64,000 nucleotides of DNA from Flagellimonas algicola (GTDB lineage: Bacteria > Bacteroidota > Bacteroidia > Flavobacteriales > Flavobacteriaceae): contig NZ_VCNI01000002.1 of the NCBI RefSeq assembly GCF_005937185.1, positions 682,001 through 746,000 on the forward strand, written 5' to 3'. Of the stretch, positions 52,416 to 62,174 are shown piece by piece (position 1 is the stretch's first letter; every line of letters begins with the position of its first letter). A program made the translations under genes and the position numbers. The notes below the pieces were generated by a model. The model was not told where the DNA came from. It saw only the letters and a list, made by a program, of their open reading frames with translations, and ran no database searches.

Positions 52416-54611
52416 TCAGCTTTTATAGAATTTTGTAGTTCGCATCCCTGCATGGTCTTCCACCATCAAAACATACAATCCGGAGGCTAAACACGAAACG
52501 TCAATAGGGCCTCTGGCTTTCCCCGATTTAATAGTATTTCCCGATGTGGTAATTATGGAATACATGGCATCTTCCGAAAGTTTGGCATCCACGGCAATTT
52601 GGTTTATGGCCGGATTCGGAAATACGGTTATGGAAAGTTCTTCCCCATACGATAATCGTTCGTAGGTGAACAATTCCGTTTCTTCGCCCTTAAACTCAAA
52701 TTGTATTTCATCCGAAAAATCAGAAACAGCGCTTTCGGTACAAATGGAACGTAGCCTTACCTGATAAACCTGTCCTGTGATCAAATTGGAAAGATCAGTG
52801 CTGTTTTCCCATAATAATTGGGACTGCCACTCATTTTCGCTATAGGTCTTGTATTGAAGTTCGAACAAGGTTTCCTCAGCATCTTCCCATCCCACGGTAA
52901 CTCCATCTGTATGGGACAAGAATAAATCCAATCCCGCAGGAACAGAGGTCTCGCAAAGCGAAGCTTTCACCCCTGACAAAATCAAGGAAAAATCTTGAAA
53001 ATCGTTTACTAAACTTCCTTTATGGGAAACAGTGATGGTATAGGTCCCTTGGGCGTTTGGAATTTCAATTCGCTCGTACGGGTCCACAAGATTATCGCCT
53101 TGGGTCGCAGCTTCAGCAGCTCTAGTTGGATTCAGTTTCCAAGGCAAAAATGTTTTTCCATCTTTGGAAATTCGGATGTCCAAGTCATTGGTCAAAGCAG
53201 CAGTCCCATTGTTCATCTCTCCCCTATTGATGTATTCCCCTTCTGGATCGGTCCAGCTTATGGAAGCCATTAAGGTTTCTCCTTTCTTGGCATCAATGGT
53301 CATGGAAAAAGTTTCGCCATCAGAAAGACTTTCTTCCTCAACCAAGCTACTATATTCCCTGTTTTGAAGTAATTCCGCCGCGGTTTTGGCATTCATAACC
53401 CCCCAGCCCATTTTATAGTCGGGTCCTTTGGTCTCCACATCATCTGCTGTGTGCAAGGCCAGGCCTTTCAATGTTGCAGCCTTCATATAACTACCGAACA
53501 ATTCTCCATGATATTGTTGAAGCAAAAGCAACGAACCGCTTACCCCAGGTGCAGCCATGGAAGTTCCAAAGGAAGTATTATAGCTTGTATTACTCTCCGA
53601 AGAGGCAGAAAGTATGGATGATCCATCCCCGGCTAAATCTGGCTTCACCCGTCCATCATCAATAGGCCCCAAACTGCTGTAGGCTGCCACTTTCACATTT
53701 TTAAGTTCTCCTTTGCTTCCAATCTCAGTATTGGCGCCGGCCACCACAAGCCCATTTTTGGAGGTAGCAAAACCCAGCAACAAATCGTACCCATCTGCGG
53801 TCTTTCCATAAATGGGACTTTCGTTATCATAGGATTTTTGGGCGTTTCCTGCGGCAGTAACCATCAAGTAGTAGGGTGCATTATACATGATTTTATCCCA
53901 ATCCTGGGAAACCCTGATATAGGCTCCAAAGTACCAATCAGGTACCCTATCGGACTTAATTCCATAGGAGTGATTGCTCATCAAAAGCCCGTTCATGGCA
54001 GCTTCTGCCACTTCAATTTTATCTCTTGTCCAGTTATGTGAGATAGCTTCCGCCTGATAGGCCACTCCCTTGGCATTGGGTTTGATCCCAGATGAGATCA
54101 AATTTCCTGTCACCATTGTGGCATGTGCGTCCACTTCTTCAGTTGCATCTCCATTCATCGCCCTCCCTTTAAACTCTTGGTGTGTGGTCAGACTAACCCC
54201 TGCATCCCAGACCCCAACGGTCATTCCGGTACCATCCAAACCCAAATCCAAAAGTCCGTTGCTATATAAGGTGTGCGCACGTGAGGTTTGACGCGTTGGA
54301 TCGTTCAGAGTGGTATAAAATATGGGTGTGCCATCTGTTCCGATGTCCTGGAGGGATACTACGGACCCATCCTTTTGCTTTTCTACCAATTTCCATCCTT
54401 TGGCCGTTTTCAATTGGTTTAGTTTAACTTCTTTGGTATTGTATTCCTTTTTCAATTCTGAAATAAAGGAAGTCATCTCACTTTGATTGTAGGTGGAACG
54501 GATAAATTGCTGCTGATCGGTTGTCTGGCCATATCCTATATAAAAAGAAAATAGAAGAATAAAAGCGGAGGTAAAAAGCCCTTTTGCCCAAGTAGATTTT
54601 TTGCCGTCCAT
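52416..54611 (-). CDS. Secreted subtilisin-family peptidase with type IX sorting domain
   Basis: 731 residues with a signal peptide (KGLFTSAFILLFSFYIGYG). The S8 catalytic triad is visible: Asp in VGVWDAGVSLTTHQ, His in VDAHATMVTGNLI, and Ser in GTSMAAPGVSGSL. After the catalytic domain comes a beta-rich P-like domain, a fibronectin type III-like region (about 560-640, SVPAGLDLFLSHTDGVTVGW), and a C-terminal T9SS type A sorting domain starting at ITVFPNPAINQIAVD. The protein is thus exported by Sec, translocated by T9SS and probably anchored or secreted at the surface. A -7 element lies 27 bp upstream. Confidence 0.95.
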   Translation of the reverse strand: MDGKKSTWAKGLFTSAFILLFSFYIGYGQTTDQQQFIRSTYNQSEMTSFISELKKEYNTKEVKLNQLKTAKGWKLVEKQKDGSVVSLQDIGTDGTPIFYTTLNDPTRQTSRAHTLYSNGLLDLGLDGTGMTVGVWDAGVSLTTHQEFKGRAMNGDATEEVDAHATMVTGNLISSGIKPNAKGVAYQAEAISHNWTRDKIEVAEAAMNGLLMSNHSYGIKSDRVPDWYFGAYIRVSQDWDKIMYNAPYYLMVTAAGNAQKSYDNESPIYGKTADGYDLLLGFATSKNGLVVAGANTEIGSKGELKNVKVAAYSSLGPIDDGRVKPDLAGDGSSILSASSESNTSYNTSFGTSMAAPGVSGSLLLLQQYHGELFGSYMKAATLKGLALHTADDVETKGPDYKMGWGVMNAKTAAELLQNREYSSLVEEESLSDGETFSMTIDAKKGETLMASISWTDPEGEYINRGEMNNGTAALTNDLDIRISKDGKTFLPWKLNPTRAAEAATQGDNLVDPYERIEIPNAQGTYTITVSHKGSLVNDFQDFSLILSGVKASLCETSVPAGLDLFLSHTDGVTVGWEDAEETLFELQYKTYSENEWQSQLLWENSTDLSNLITGQVYQVRLRSICTESAVSDFSDEIQFEFKGEETELFTYERLSYGEELSITVFPNPAINQIAVDAKLSEDAMYSIITTSGNTIKSGKARGPIDVSCLASGLYVLMVEDHAGMRTTKFYKS

Positions 54612-54638
54612 AATATGATTTAAGTAAGATTAGGACTA

Positions 54639-54646
54639 CAAAATTA
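54639..54646 (-). promoter_or_regulatory. -7 promoter element for the subtilisin gene
   Basis: Minus strand reads TAATTTTG, an exact TAnnTTTG match, 27 bp upstream of the ATG. Confidence 0.48.
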
Positions 54647-54768
54647 ATTTTGACTATGGATTCATCGGTGAAAACCCCTTTTATTTCGATGAACTACACG
54701 GCTTTTTAGAAATGAGTGTTGTGAAACAACTAAAAACTGTTGTGTAGTAATTTTCTTTCTTTTTATTT

Positions 54769-55716
54769 TTATCGATTTTCCTTTAGCACCACATAAACGG
54801 GAAAGTGGTCACTATACCCCCCAAGGTATTTTTTGCCCACATAAGTCCGGAACGGATTGCCTTTGTATTTTCCTTTCCATTCCTTTAAAAATTTTGGTGC
54901 AAATATTTTGGCCTTTTTAAAACTATGGGTTCCTTTTTGGTAGTTCAAAAAACTATGGGAAACCAAAATTTGATCAAACAAACTCCATTCCCCTTTATAA
55001 TTGGCACTTCCCGTAGCAGGCGACAATAAGTGCTGCATGGGATTGACAAACAATCCGGAGTCCATAAGGGTTTGAATACTCTTGGAATTGGGGTCATCGT
55101 TAAAATCCCCCATGACAATTATATTGGGATTCTCGCTTTCCAAACTATTGATTTTGTTCAAAACGGTTTCCGCAGCTTTGATTCGCTTGTACTCCGTTTT
55201 ATCTGCTCCATCCCTTCTTGAGGGCCAATGGTTTACAAAGACATGGATCTCCTCCTCATTTAACCTTCCATGCACATATAAAATATCACGGGTGTAATCC
55301 CTATCCCCATTACCATTGGAAATCAGTAACGGAATAATCTCAGCATCCAGGACTTTGAAATGGTCTTTATGATAGACCAATCCCGTGTCAATTCCTCGCT
55401 CATCCGGAGAATCAAAGTGGACATAATCATAATCCACTTCCTTGAGCGATTTTGTTCCAAGAATAGCATCCAGCGCGATTTTGTTCTCCACTTCGGCCAC
55501 CCCAACCAATACCGGCGGTACGGAACTGTAATCTTTTCCCATCAATGCAATGGTCCTACCAAGCTTCTTGGACTTTTTCCGAAACCTCGATTCACTCCAT
55601 TCCTTTCTTCCATCAGGAGTAAAATCGTCATCCAAGGTGTGGGGGTCGTCATGGGTATCGAAGAAATTTTCGAGATTGTAAAAAGCGATGGTAAACTGGT
55701 CTTCCCTATGTGTCAA
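54769..55716 (-). CDS. Endonuclease/exonuclease/phosphatase family protein
   Basis: 315 residues. The EEP fold is marked by FTIAFYNLENFFDTHDDPH at the N-terminus (metal-binding Asn and Glu), VLVGVAEVENKIAL, VHGRLNEEEIHVFVNHWPSR, IIVMGDFNDDPNSKS and GGYSDHFPVYVVL (the final DH dyad). The family includes DNases, phosphodiesterases and sphingomyelinase-like enzymes. The substrate is unknown. The start is TTG (55716), since no ATG fits upstream of the conserved N-terminal motif. No signal peptide is seen, so it is probably cytoplasmic. Confidence 0.92.
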   Translation of the reverse strand: MTHREDQFTIAFYNLENFFDTHDDPHTLDDDFTPDGRKEWSESRFRKKSKKLGRTIALMGKDYSSVPPVLVGVAEVENKIALDAILGTKSLKEVDYDYVHFDSPDERGIDTGLVYHKDHFKVLDAEIIPLLISNGNGDRDYTRDILYVHGRLNEEEIHVFVNHWPSRRDGADKTEYKRIKAAETVLNKINSLESENPNIIVMGDFNDDPNSKSIQTLMDSGLFVNPMQHLLSPATGSANYKGEWSLFDQILVSHSFLNYQKGTHSFKKAKIFAPKFLKEWKGKYKGNPFRTYVGKKYLGGYSDHFPVYVVLKENR

Positions 55717-55786
55717 TGTCTATGGAATTAATTTCGATATTCTTTCAAAAACACAAAGTACAAAAATCAGCTTCCAAAACATTGAT

Positions 55787-55794
55787 TAGATTTG
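55787..55794 (+). promoter_or_regulatory. -7 promoter element for hflX
   Basis: TAGATTTG matches TAnnTTTG and ends 16 bp before the ATG. No clear -33 box was found. Confidence 0.48.
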
Positions 55795-55810
55795 CACTTT
55801 AATCGAATTC

Positions 55811-57022
55811 ATGCTAGAAAAGAAAGCCATAGATTATGAAAAGGCGGTACTTATTGGAGTAATCAATAAGGATCAGAATGATACCAAGGTTAAAGAGTAT
55901 TTGGATGAATTGGAATTCTTGACCTACACGGCCGGGGGTGAGGTGACCCAAAGGTTTACTCAGCGCATTGAAGTGCCCAATCCAAAGACATACATTGGTA
56001 GTGGTAAAATGGAAGAGGTTCAGCGCTATGTCAAGGAAAATGAAATAGGTTCTGTCATTTTTGATGATGAGCTTTCTCCAGCACAGCAGAATAATATTGA
56101 AAAAATCCTCAAGTGCAAAATCCTAGATCGAACCAGTTTGATTCTGGACATTTTTGCCCAACGTGCCAAAACAAGCTATGCGCGAACTCAGGTGGAGCTG
56201 GCACAGTATGAATATCTCCTTCCGCGTTTGACCGGTCTTTGGACCCACTTGGAACGTCAACGTGGGGGTATTGGTATGCGTGGTCCTGGGGAAACGGAAA
56301 TTGAAACAGATAGACGTATTGTTCGCGATCGAATTGCGTTGTTAAAGAAAAAGCTCACCAAAATAGACCGCCAAATGGAAACCCAAAGAGGCAACCGCGG
56401 GGCTTTGGTAAGAGTGGCTTTGGTGGGCTATACCAATGTGGGCAAGTCTACCCTAATGAACGTCATCAGCAAGAGTGATGTTTTTGCGGAGAACAAGCTG
56501 TTTGCAACATTGGATACCACTGTTAGGAAAGTGGTCATTGGCAATCTTCCTTTTTTGTTGAGCGATACCGTTGGTTTTATCCGAAAACTCCCCACCCAAT
56601 TAGTAGAAAGCTTTAAGAGTACTTTGGACGAAGTTCGAGAAGCCGATTTGCTCTTACATGTTGTGGACATCTCCCATCCCAATTTTGAAGAACATATTGC
56701 CTCTGTCAATAAAATCTTGGATGAGATTAAAAGTGCAGATAAAAAGACCATTATGGTCTTCAACAAAATTGATCAATACGAAGCCGAAGTCATCGAAGAT
56801 GACGATTTGGTCACAGAAAAGACCAAGGCGCACTTTACTATAGAGGAATGGAAAAAAACGTGGTTCAGTAAGATTGGTGATCGCGCCCTTTTTATTTCCG
56901 CGTTGAACAAGGAAAATTTAGACGAGTTTAGAAAACGGGTGTACGATGAAGTTAGAGACATCCACGTAACCCGTTTTCCTTATAACAACTTTTTATACCC
57001 AGAACATTTAGATCAGTATTAG
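55811..57022 (+). CDS. hflX: GTPase HflX
   Basis: 403 residues. The N-terminal HflX domain includes YIGSGKMEEV and IFDDELSPAQQNNIE, followed by the glycine-rich linker in GIGMRGPGETEIETD. The GTPase motifs are VGYTNVGKSTLMN (G1), DTTVRKVV (G2 region), LSDTVGFIRKLP (G3) and VFNKIDQYE (G4). HflX binds the large ribosomal subunit and splits stalled ribosomes under heat stress. The protein is slightly shorter than E. coli HflX. A -7 element lies upstream. The gene is convergent with a lipoprotein gene, sharing TTAG. Confidence 0.97.
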   Translation: MLEKKAIDYEKAVLIGVINKDQNDTKVKEYLDELEFLTYTAGGEVTQRFTQRIEVPNPKTYIGSGKMEEVQRYVKENEIGSVIFDDELSPAQQNNIEKILKCKILDRTSLILDIFAQRAKTSYARTQVELAQYEYLLPRLTGLWTHLERQRGGIGMRGPGETEIETDRRIVRDRIALLKKKLTKIDRQMETQRGNRGALVRVALVGYTNVGKSTLMNVISKSDVFAENKLFATLDTTVRKVVIGNLPFLLSDTVGFIRKLPTQLVESFKSTLDEVREADLLLHVVDISHPNFEEHIASVNKILDEIKSADKKTIMVFNKIDQYEAEVIEDDDLVTEKTKAHFTIEEWKKTWFSKIGDRALFISALNKENLDEFRKRVYDEVRDIHVTRFPYNNFLYPEHLDQY

Positions 57023-57444
57023 TCTGCTCCGTTTGGTTTATTTATCCTTACAGACGTGGGGTTGCTTGACGAACCTCCACTCCCTTCCAGTCGCACTTCG
57101 TATTCGACCCAATCCTGAGAACCAAACCTGAAACAAGAAGCCCAAACAATGCTGTTCCCGTTATCTGTGAATTGAGTGTTGGTTTTGCTTTCGGTGTCAC
57201 CTCCGGATACCTTGGTTGTAATTTGAAGCCGTTCAATGCTGACTCCATCCGAAGAAGTATACGGGATGGTCATCACAAATGTGCTGCCGCTTCCGCTGGA
57301 TGTGCTGCAATTATTGACTCCATTTACTTCAAAAGTCTGTGCGTTTGCGGTAATGGTGGACCCTGATCCTTCATCGTCTTTGCTACAACCCAATAAGAAG
57401 AGTAGCATACCTGTGTAAATCAAAATATTTTTTGCTGTTTTCAT
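57019..57444 (-). CDS. Small lipoprotein of unknown function
   Basis: 141 residues with a lipoprotein signal (IYTGMLLFLLGCSKDD, lipid attachment at about Cys20). The mature part is a single beta-rich domain (VNGVNNCSTSSGSGSTFVMT and QDWVEYEVRLEGSGGSSS). Two further cysteines (in NNCST and ASCFRFG) could form a disulfide. No family recognised. It lies 34 bp downstream of the next lipoprotein gene and is convergent with hflX. Confidence 0.72.
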   Translation of the reverse strand: MKTAKNILIYTGMLLFLLGCSKDDEGSGSTITANAQTFEVNGVNNCSTSSGSGSTFVMTIPYTSSDGVSIERLQITTKVSGGDTESKTNTQFTDNGNSIVWASCFRFGSQDWVEYEVRLEGSGGSSSNPTSVRINKPNGAD

Positions 57445-57478
57445 CGTTTTAAAATTTAAGTGTTCGTATACATTTGAA

Positions 57479-58453
57479 TTATTGGAAGTAAGCTAGCATA
57501 TGTACCATCTCTTCCGGGTCGGGAACATGGCCCCCACCAAATGTTTTTCCATTAATGTGGTATAAAATCGGAATCACAAGGGCAGGCTCATCGGTAAGAA
57601 TACAAGAATCATGTTCTAGGACCACATCAATCACTCCAGAAGCGTCCGCAACAGCTATATTCTCTGTTCCATTGGAAGCACCCACAGGTGGGTTGGTGAG
57701 GTTGACAAAATCATTCATAAAATCAATGTTCTCGCCAACCTTTCTGGGCTTGTTCAAATAGGCCAACCAAAATGTATAGGTGCCATCCGGAATCATTCCC
57801 TCCAACATGATTTGGAGCGTAGCACTGTCCCCATCACAATACACCAATATTTCACCATTGGCTTTTTTAAATTCCGATAGAGTTACGTGATGGTCATCAG
57901 GAGCTGTAATCGCCGTAAGCATCCCCAGCGGGGCATCAAAAATATTTGCGGCATACAAAGGTTCATTGGAGGCGGTTGGGGTATTTCCGTTTTCGTCCAC
58001 TATCTCTTCCAGTAACTGCACACTGCCAAAATTTAAATGGGCAGTTACTGCTTGAGGTTGAATTACAAAATCTGCATTCGATTCAGTGTCTTCGGTAATA
58101 TTGACTGAAACCATATCAGCATTTACCGCTTCTGTGGACAATGGCAATTTTAATGAAAGGTTATGGGGGCCATTGGATTTGGCTTTTATCAAAAATCTCC
58201 CTTCCGAGTTGGTAAAGGCAGTTGTAGTCTCATCTCCTTTGGTCAAATTTAACTCGGCCCCTGGATAAACCTGGCCATCTTCATCTTCTACAATGCCCGA
58301 AACCGAACCTGGATTCTCTGGGATTGGGTTTGGGTCTTGGGAATCATTTCCACTACTACAGGAAAGCAGTATCATAATCAAAAGGGAAATCAATATCCCT
58401 TGCAAATTGTACTTTATGGTTCCCCAAAAAGTATGGTAATCTTGTACATACAT
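57479..58453 (-). CDS. Carboxypeptidase regulatory-like domain lipoprotein
   Basis: 324 residues. The signal ends in a lipobox (LLIMILLSC, Cys32). A carboxypeptidase regulatory-like domain (VSGIVEDEDGQVYPGAELNL, then AFTNSEGRFLIKA) follows, with a second region of unknown fold (ATLQIMLEGMIPDGTYTFW). Proteins of this type are surface lipoproteins in Bacteroidota. No enzymatic residue is visible. It is the first gene of a two-lipoprotein pair. Confidence 0.75.
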   Translation of the reverse strand: MYVQDYHTFWGTIKYNLQGILISLLIMILLSCSSGNDSQDPNPIPENPGSVSGIVEDEDGQVYPGAELNLTKGDETTTAFTNSEGRFLIKAKSNGPHNLSLKLPLSTEAVNADMVSVNITEDTESNADFVIQPQAVTAHLNFGSVQLLEEIVDENGNTPTASNEPLYAANIFDAPLGMLTAITAPDDHHVTLSEFKKANGEILVYCDGDSATLQIMLEGMIPDGTYTFWLAYLNKPRKVGENIDFMNDFVNLTNPPVGASNGTENIAVADASGVIDVVLEHDSCILTDEPALVIPILYHINGKTFGGGHVPDPEEMVHMLAYFQ

Positions 58454-58579
58454 AGCTCATATTTTGGATTATAAAATTTGAGGAACATTTTACAATCCAA
58501 AACTAGATTCCAACCTTGGGGTTTGCTATATGTGAGGTTCCAAATGATAACACCTAGGTCCCATTACCGTCAAAATATA

Positions 58580-61516
58580 CTAATAAGCCGAGGGTGTAAC
58601 TCCATAAAGCTCCTTGAAGCACTTGGCAAAATAAGAAAGGTTGTTAAAGCCGACAGCGTAGGCTATTTGGGTAACTGTATCCGCGTTTCTTGAAAGGAGT
58701 TGGGCCGCTCTTTTTAATCTGAAGTTTCGTATCACTTCCCCAGGAGATTCTCCGGTAAGTGCTTTCAACTTTCTGTGGAGCTGCGTTTTGCTTAAGGCAA
58801 GCTCGGATTGCATTTCACGAACACCAAAATTGGAATCGGAAAATTCTCGTTCCAAAAGCTCAAGCAGTCCTTCCAAGAATTTTCGATCAATAGGAGTAAC
58901 CGCTATTTCTTTGGGGTCAATAGCCGTCTCTCTTTGTGTAAAACGCTCTCTAAGTTTTCTACGCTGTTCTATTAGATTTTTTATCCGGGCCAGTAACTCT
59001 TTAGACTCAAAAGGTTTGGTTAGGTAGTCGTCCGCTCCCATTTCCAGGCCTTCAATCTTATTCTCTATCCCCGCCTTTGCGGTTAACATTATCACAGGCA
59101 CATGACTTGTGTCAAAATTAGATTTTACAGCCTGACAAAATTCCACCCCATCCATTTCCGGCATCATCACATCAGTAATAATTAGATCTGGTGGATTCTG
59201 TTTGGCAGCCTTCAACCCCAGTTTTCCATTTTTGGCCTCTACCACGTGATAAAGTTCCTGAAGATGTTCCTTGATAAAGTAGGACATATCTGGGTTATCC
59301 TCAACCAAGAGCAAATTGGGTAAACCCACAGCTTTCGTCCGTTCCAAGATGAACGGTTTTTTAGCTAGGATGTCATTTTGCTTGGTTTTGGAATCAGGTA
59401 CGCTAGTGAGGGTTCCAGTCTTTATTTTTTGAATGGGAAGTGCAACCGTGAAAGTGGTGCCTTTGTTAATTTCACTGGAGGCAGTGATGGTACCATCCAT
59501 TAGGGCTACCAGCTCTTTTGATAGCGAAAGTCCTATTCCTGAACCTTCATGTTCCCTGGTTGCCTCCTGTTGCACTTGGTAAAAACGGTCAAAAATAAAG
59601 GGCAGCTTATCTTCAGGTATTCCCTTTCCAGTATCGGAAACAACAATTCGTAATTCATTGTTCCCATAACTCGCAGCAAACGAAATGGTACCGCCGTCAT
59701 CACTAAATTTAAAGGCATTGCCTAAAAGGTTATATACAATTTTCTCCAATTTGTCCCGATCAAAGGAGGCCCAATAAACTTCATGTGGAATGTGTACTTT
59801 ATAGTCAATTCTTCGCTGGGCGGCATGGGAGCTAAAAGAGGAGGCCGCCCCTCTCAAACATTTATATACTTCACCTTCAGCGCGTTCCAATTGCAAACTT
59901 CCTTTGTCAATCTTGGATAGGTCCAGCAACTGGTTTACCAACTGCAACACCCTATTGGTGTTTCGGCGGATCATCTTGATACTTTCCATCCCAAGTCCCT
60001 TGCTGGGATTCTGTTCCAATTGCTCTATAGGACCTTTAATCAGGGTTAGAGGAGTTCTAAATTCATGGGAGATGTTTGCAAAGAAATTCGACTTTAACTC
60101 GTCCAGTGCCCTAAGTTCCCTGTTGGTCTTTTGTTTGATCCGATACTGGTTGTAGAGCAAGGCCGCCAATAGCAGGAGAATAATTGCAAATGCGATGATG
60201 GCATTACGCTCATTGACCCGTTGGGTGAGTTGAAGGGTCTGCAGTTTTTGTTCCGATTCCAACAATGCAATTTCTTTGGTCTTTTCCTCATTCTGATATT
60301 TGGCCTCAATTTCATTGGCCAATTCCCGTTTTTCCCTAGTAAAAAGACTATCCTTTAAGATAGCATACTTTGTTCTGCTATGGTACGCTTTGGTAAAATC
60401 TCCCTTTTTCTGATACACCTCCGAGAGAAATTCATGGGAGTCCATTTCTATGGGAAATAGACCAATCTGCTCTGAAATTTCCGCAGACTGCTGCAAATGG
60501 TTCTCCGCATTTTTAAAGTCGTTCAAAAACAGAAAAGCCTGACCCATAGCGCAGTTGGAAAAAGCAATCATCATGGAATCATTGGTGGCCTTGGAAATTT
60601 CAAGGGATCTTTTATACGCTTCTGCTGCATTTTTATAGGTTTTCATTTCCAAAAAAATACTGCCCTGGTTGTAATGGAGTTCCCCTACTTTTTTCCGGTC
60701 ACCCAGCTTTGCAAAAAGCTCAAGTCCCTTGTTATTATAAAGCGTGGCTTCTTCCAGGTGACCTGTATTTTTGTTTATGATGGCAAGATTATGGTACACA
60801 TAAGCTCTTCCAAGATCATTTTTTAAAATGGTGCTTATGCTATCGCTTTTTAAGTAATACTCTTTTGATTTTTCATAGTTGCCCAATTGGCGGTGGGCCA
60901 TTCCAATACTCATTAATGTAATGGAATAATTTTTTAAATGTCCCATCTCTTGGTACATCTTGGAAGAGTTGACAAAATATTCCATGGCCTGGGTCATTTC
61001 TCCCTGTTCGGAACAAATCAAACCAAGGCTGTTATAGGAACCCGCAAGGCTCTCCTTATCGCCACTGGCCTTGGCCATTTTTAGTTTTTGTTCATGACTT
61101 TCTTTGGCCTTTTCAAAATTGCCCTTGCGATAATATGTGTTTCCTAAACCGAAAAGTGCATCAGATTCACCTTGGGCCCAACTAATTGCCTGAGCCAACT
61201 TCCTAGCTCTTTTGTACATGGTTATCGCTGAGTCAAAACTGGATTGCGAATAGAGGTAATCGCCGTAAATCACGGAACTTTTGGACTGCCATTTTCCCTT
61301 TGGCAAGCGAGAACTTAGTTCTAGTGCATTGGTTGCGGCCTTTCTTGCCTTTTCGGGCTCTCTGTTTTCATACTCAAAGTAAAGTTGGTGAAGCAGTTTC
61401 ACTTTCAGGGTATCATGAGCGGCATGATCTAAGGCTTGTTGCAGGCTATCAATTTTTGATTGCGAAAACAAGAGGGTATTGAAAATTAATAGAAGGGGGA
61501 GAGCTAATTGTTTCAT
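58580..61516 (-). CDS. Hybrid two-component protein: TPR sensor, kinase, receiver and AraC HTH
   Basis: 978 residues from the ATG at 61516 (an upstream TTG is rejected). A signal/anchor (LALPLLLIFNTLLFS) is followed by about 400 residues of TPR repeats (LAGSYNSLGLICSEQGEM, AYVYHNLAIINKNTGH). A membrane helix (IIAFAIILLLLAALLY, about 443-458) leads to the histidine kinase core with H box FANISHEFRTPLTLIKG (His near 483), then the ATPase boxes (SDTGKGIPEDKL and GSGIGLSLSKEL). The receiver domain has LLVEDNPDMSYF and the phosphoacceptor Asp in LIITDVMMPEMDG. The C-terminal AraC HTH ends IAYAVGFNNLSYFAKCFKEL. It would carry the whole signalling path in one polypeptide. Confidence 0.92.
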   Translation of the reverse strand: MKQLALPLLLIFNTLLFSQSKIDSLQQALDHAAHDTLKVKLLHQLYFEYENREPEKARKAATNALELSSRLPKGKWQSKSSVIYGDYLYSQSSFDSAITMYKRARKLAQAISWAQGESDALFGLGNTYYRKGNFEKAKESHEQKLKMAKASGDKESLAGSYNSLGLICSEQGEMTQAMEYFVNSSKMYQEMGHLKNYSITLMSIGMAHRQLGNYEKSKEYYLKSDSISTILKNDLGRAYVYHNLAIINKNTGHLEEATLYNNKGLELFAKLGDRKKVGELHYNQGSIFLEMKTYKNAAEAYKRSLEISKATNDSMMIAFSNCAMGQAFLFLNDFKNAENHLQQSAEISEQIGLFPIEMDSHEFLSEVYQKKGDFTKAYHSRTKYAILKDSLFTREKRELANEIEAKYQNEEKTKEIALLESEQKLQTLQLTQRVNERNAIIAFAIILLLLAALLYNQYRIKQKTNRELRALDELKSNFFANISHEFRTPLTLIKGPIEQLEQNPSKGLGMESIKMIRRNTNRVLQLVNQLLDLSKIDKGSLQLERAEGEVYKCLRGAASSFSSHAAQRRIDYKVHIPHEVYWASFDRDKLEKIVYNLLGNAFKFSDDGGTISFAASYGNNELRIVVSDTGKGIPEDKLPFIFDRFYQVQQEATREHEGSGIGLSLSKELVALMDGTITASSEINKGTTFTVALPIQKIKTGTLTSVPDSKTKQNDILAKKPFILERTKAVGLPNLLLVEDNPDMSYFIKEHLQELYHVVEAKNGKLGLKAAKQNPPDLIITDVMMPEMDGVEFCQAVKSNFDTSHVPVIMLTAKAGIENKIEGLEMGADDYLTKPFESKELLARIKNLIEQRRKLRERFTQRETAIDPKEIAVTPIDRKFLEGLLELLEREFSDSNFGVREMQSELALSKTQLHRKLKALTGESPGEVIRNFRLKRAAQLLSRNADTVTQIAYAVGFNNLSYFAKCFKELYGVTPSAY

Positions 61517-61894
61517 CTCCAAAATATTATGCTTTTAAAGGTACCTTTTTTAAGGTAGTTATTCACAACCCAAGATGTCTGAAAATTAAAGAGTATGCTA
61601 ATACAGTAGTTTCAAATCATAACAAACAGTGAATACATCGACAAAATTTTACCCTTTAGGAAATGTTGTTCCTTGTAATGAATTAGGACGAGTTGCATAG
61701 TTTACCGATGAAGTGTAAACCTTAACTTTTTCCACCACAACTTTTGGATTGTTCACAACAAAAGTTTAGGCACAAACAACAGATAAGCTACTTTCATAAT
61801 GTTTTTAAGTGTTAGTGTTACAACCGGTCTTCCATAAGCTTAACCTACTTAGACCTTGGTACACAAAACACCCCAAATTGTAGATTAACCCCAC

Positions 61895-61924
61895 AAAAAA
61901 GCCCTCAAATTTGAGGGCTTTTTT
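61895..61924. terminator. Bidirectional intrinsic terminator
   Basis: A 30-bp perfect palindrome AAAAAAGCCCTCAAA/TTTGAGGGCTTTTTT forms a GC-rich stem flanked by A and T tracts in both orientations. Confidence 0.9.
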
Positions 61925-61955
61925 GATTGTGATAATCCTTCGAGCCAATTCGTGA

Positions 61956-61979
61956 AACCTGCCTGCCGGCAGGCAGGTT
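61956..61979. repeat. 24-bp perfect palindrome
   Basis: AACCTGCCTGCC/GGCAGGCAGGTT is a perfect palindrome with nearly all G+C. The string CTGCC...GGCAGG also occurs in a related form at 34147-34162. It belongs to a dispersed flavobacterial repeat. Confidence 0.92.
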
Positions 61980-62118
61980 CGTGTCAAATCAACCTTTCAA
62001 AACTTAGTCTCCAATAACCTAAAAATTATTCGCGACCATTTTAGAAATTTGTGTCAACCAAAACACCGGTCCGGCAAACTATTAATTTAAACCTCCTAAG
62101 GAGTATATCGTTGCACCC

Positions 62119-62160
62119 AGTTCTCGATATATCCCGAATTTCATTCGGGACACTCGAACT
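62119..62160. repeat. REP-like hairpin
   Basis: TCCCGAAT/ATTCGGGA (62132-62139 with 62143-62150) forms a hairpin around a TTC loop, flanked by AGTTC (62119-62123) and GAACT (62156-62160), which extend the symmetry. It matches the AGTTCTCGATA...ATTCGGG...CGAACT repeat familiar from Flavobacteriia. Confidence 0.72.
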
Positions 62161-62174
62161 GACATTGATTTAGC

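Larger units (their letters stand above)
61517..62174. other. Intergenic region with repeats, no gene
   Basis: 658 bp without a supportable coding gene or RNA gene. It holds a bidirectional terminator, a 24-bp perfect palindrome, and a flavobacterial hairpin, listed separately. A frame on the minus strand that translates the palindrome as CLPAGR was rejected. A promoter for the kinase gene must lie at its left end, but no exact TAnnTTTG was seen there. Confidence 0.7.

Noticed and set aside
61805..61987. Open frame of 60 residues on the minus strand
   Set aside because: It translates the palindrome at 61956-61979 as CLPAGR and the terminator region as LKFEGFFVG. It has no family resemblance and lies on repeat DNA.
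61517..62174. Small RNA or tRNA in the long gap
   Set aside because: No cloverleaf, T-loop sequence or conserved RNA structure was recognised. Only repeats and a terminator are supported.
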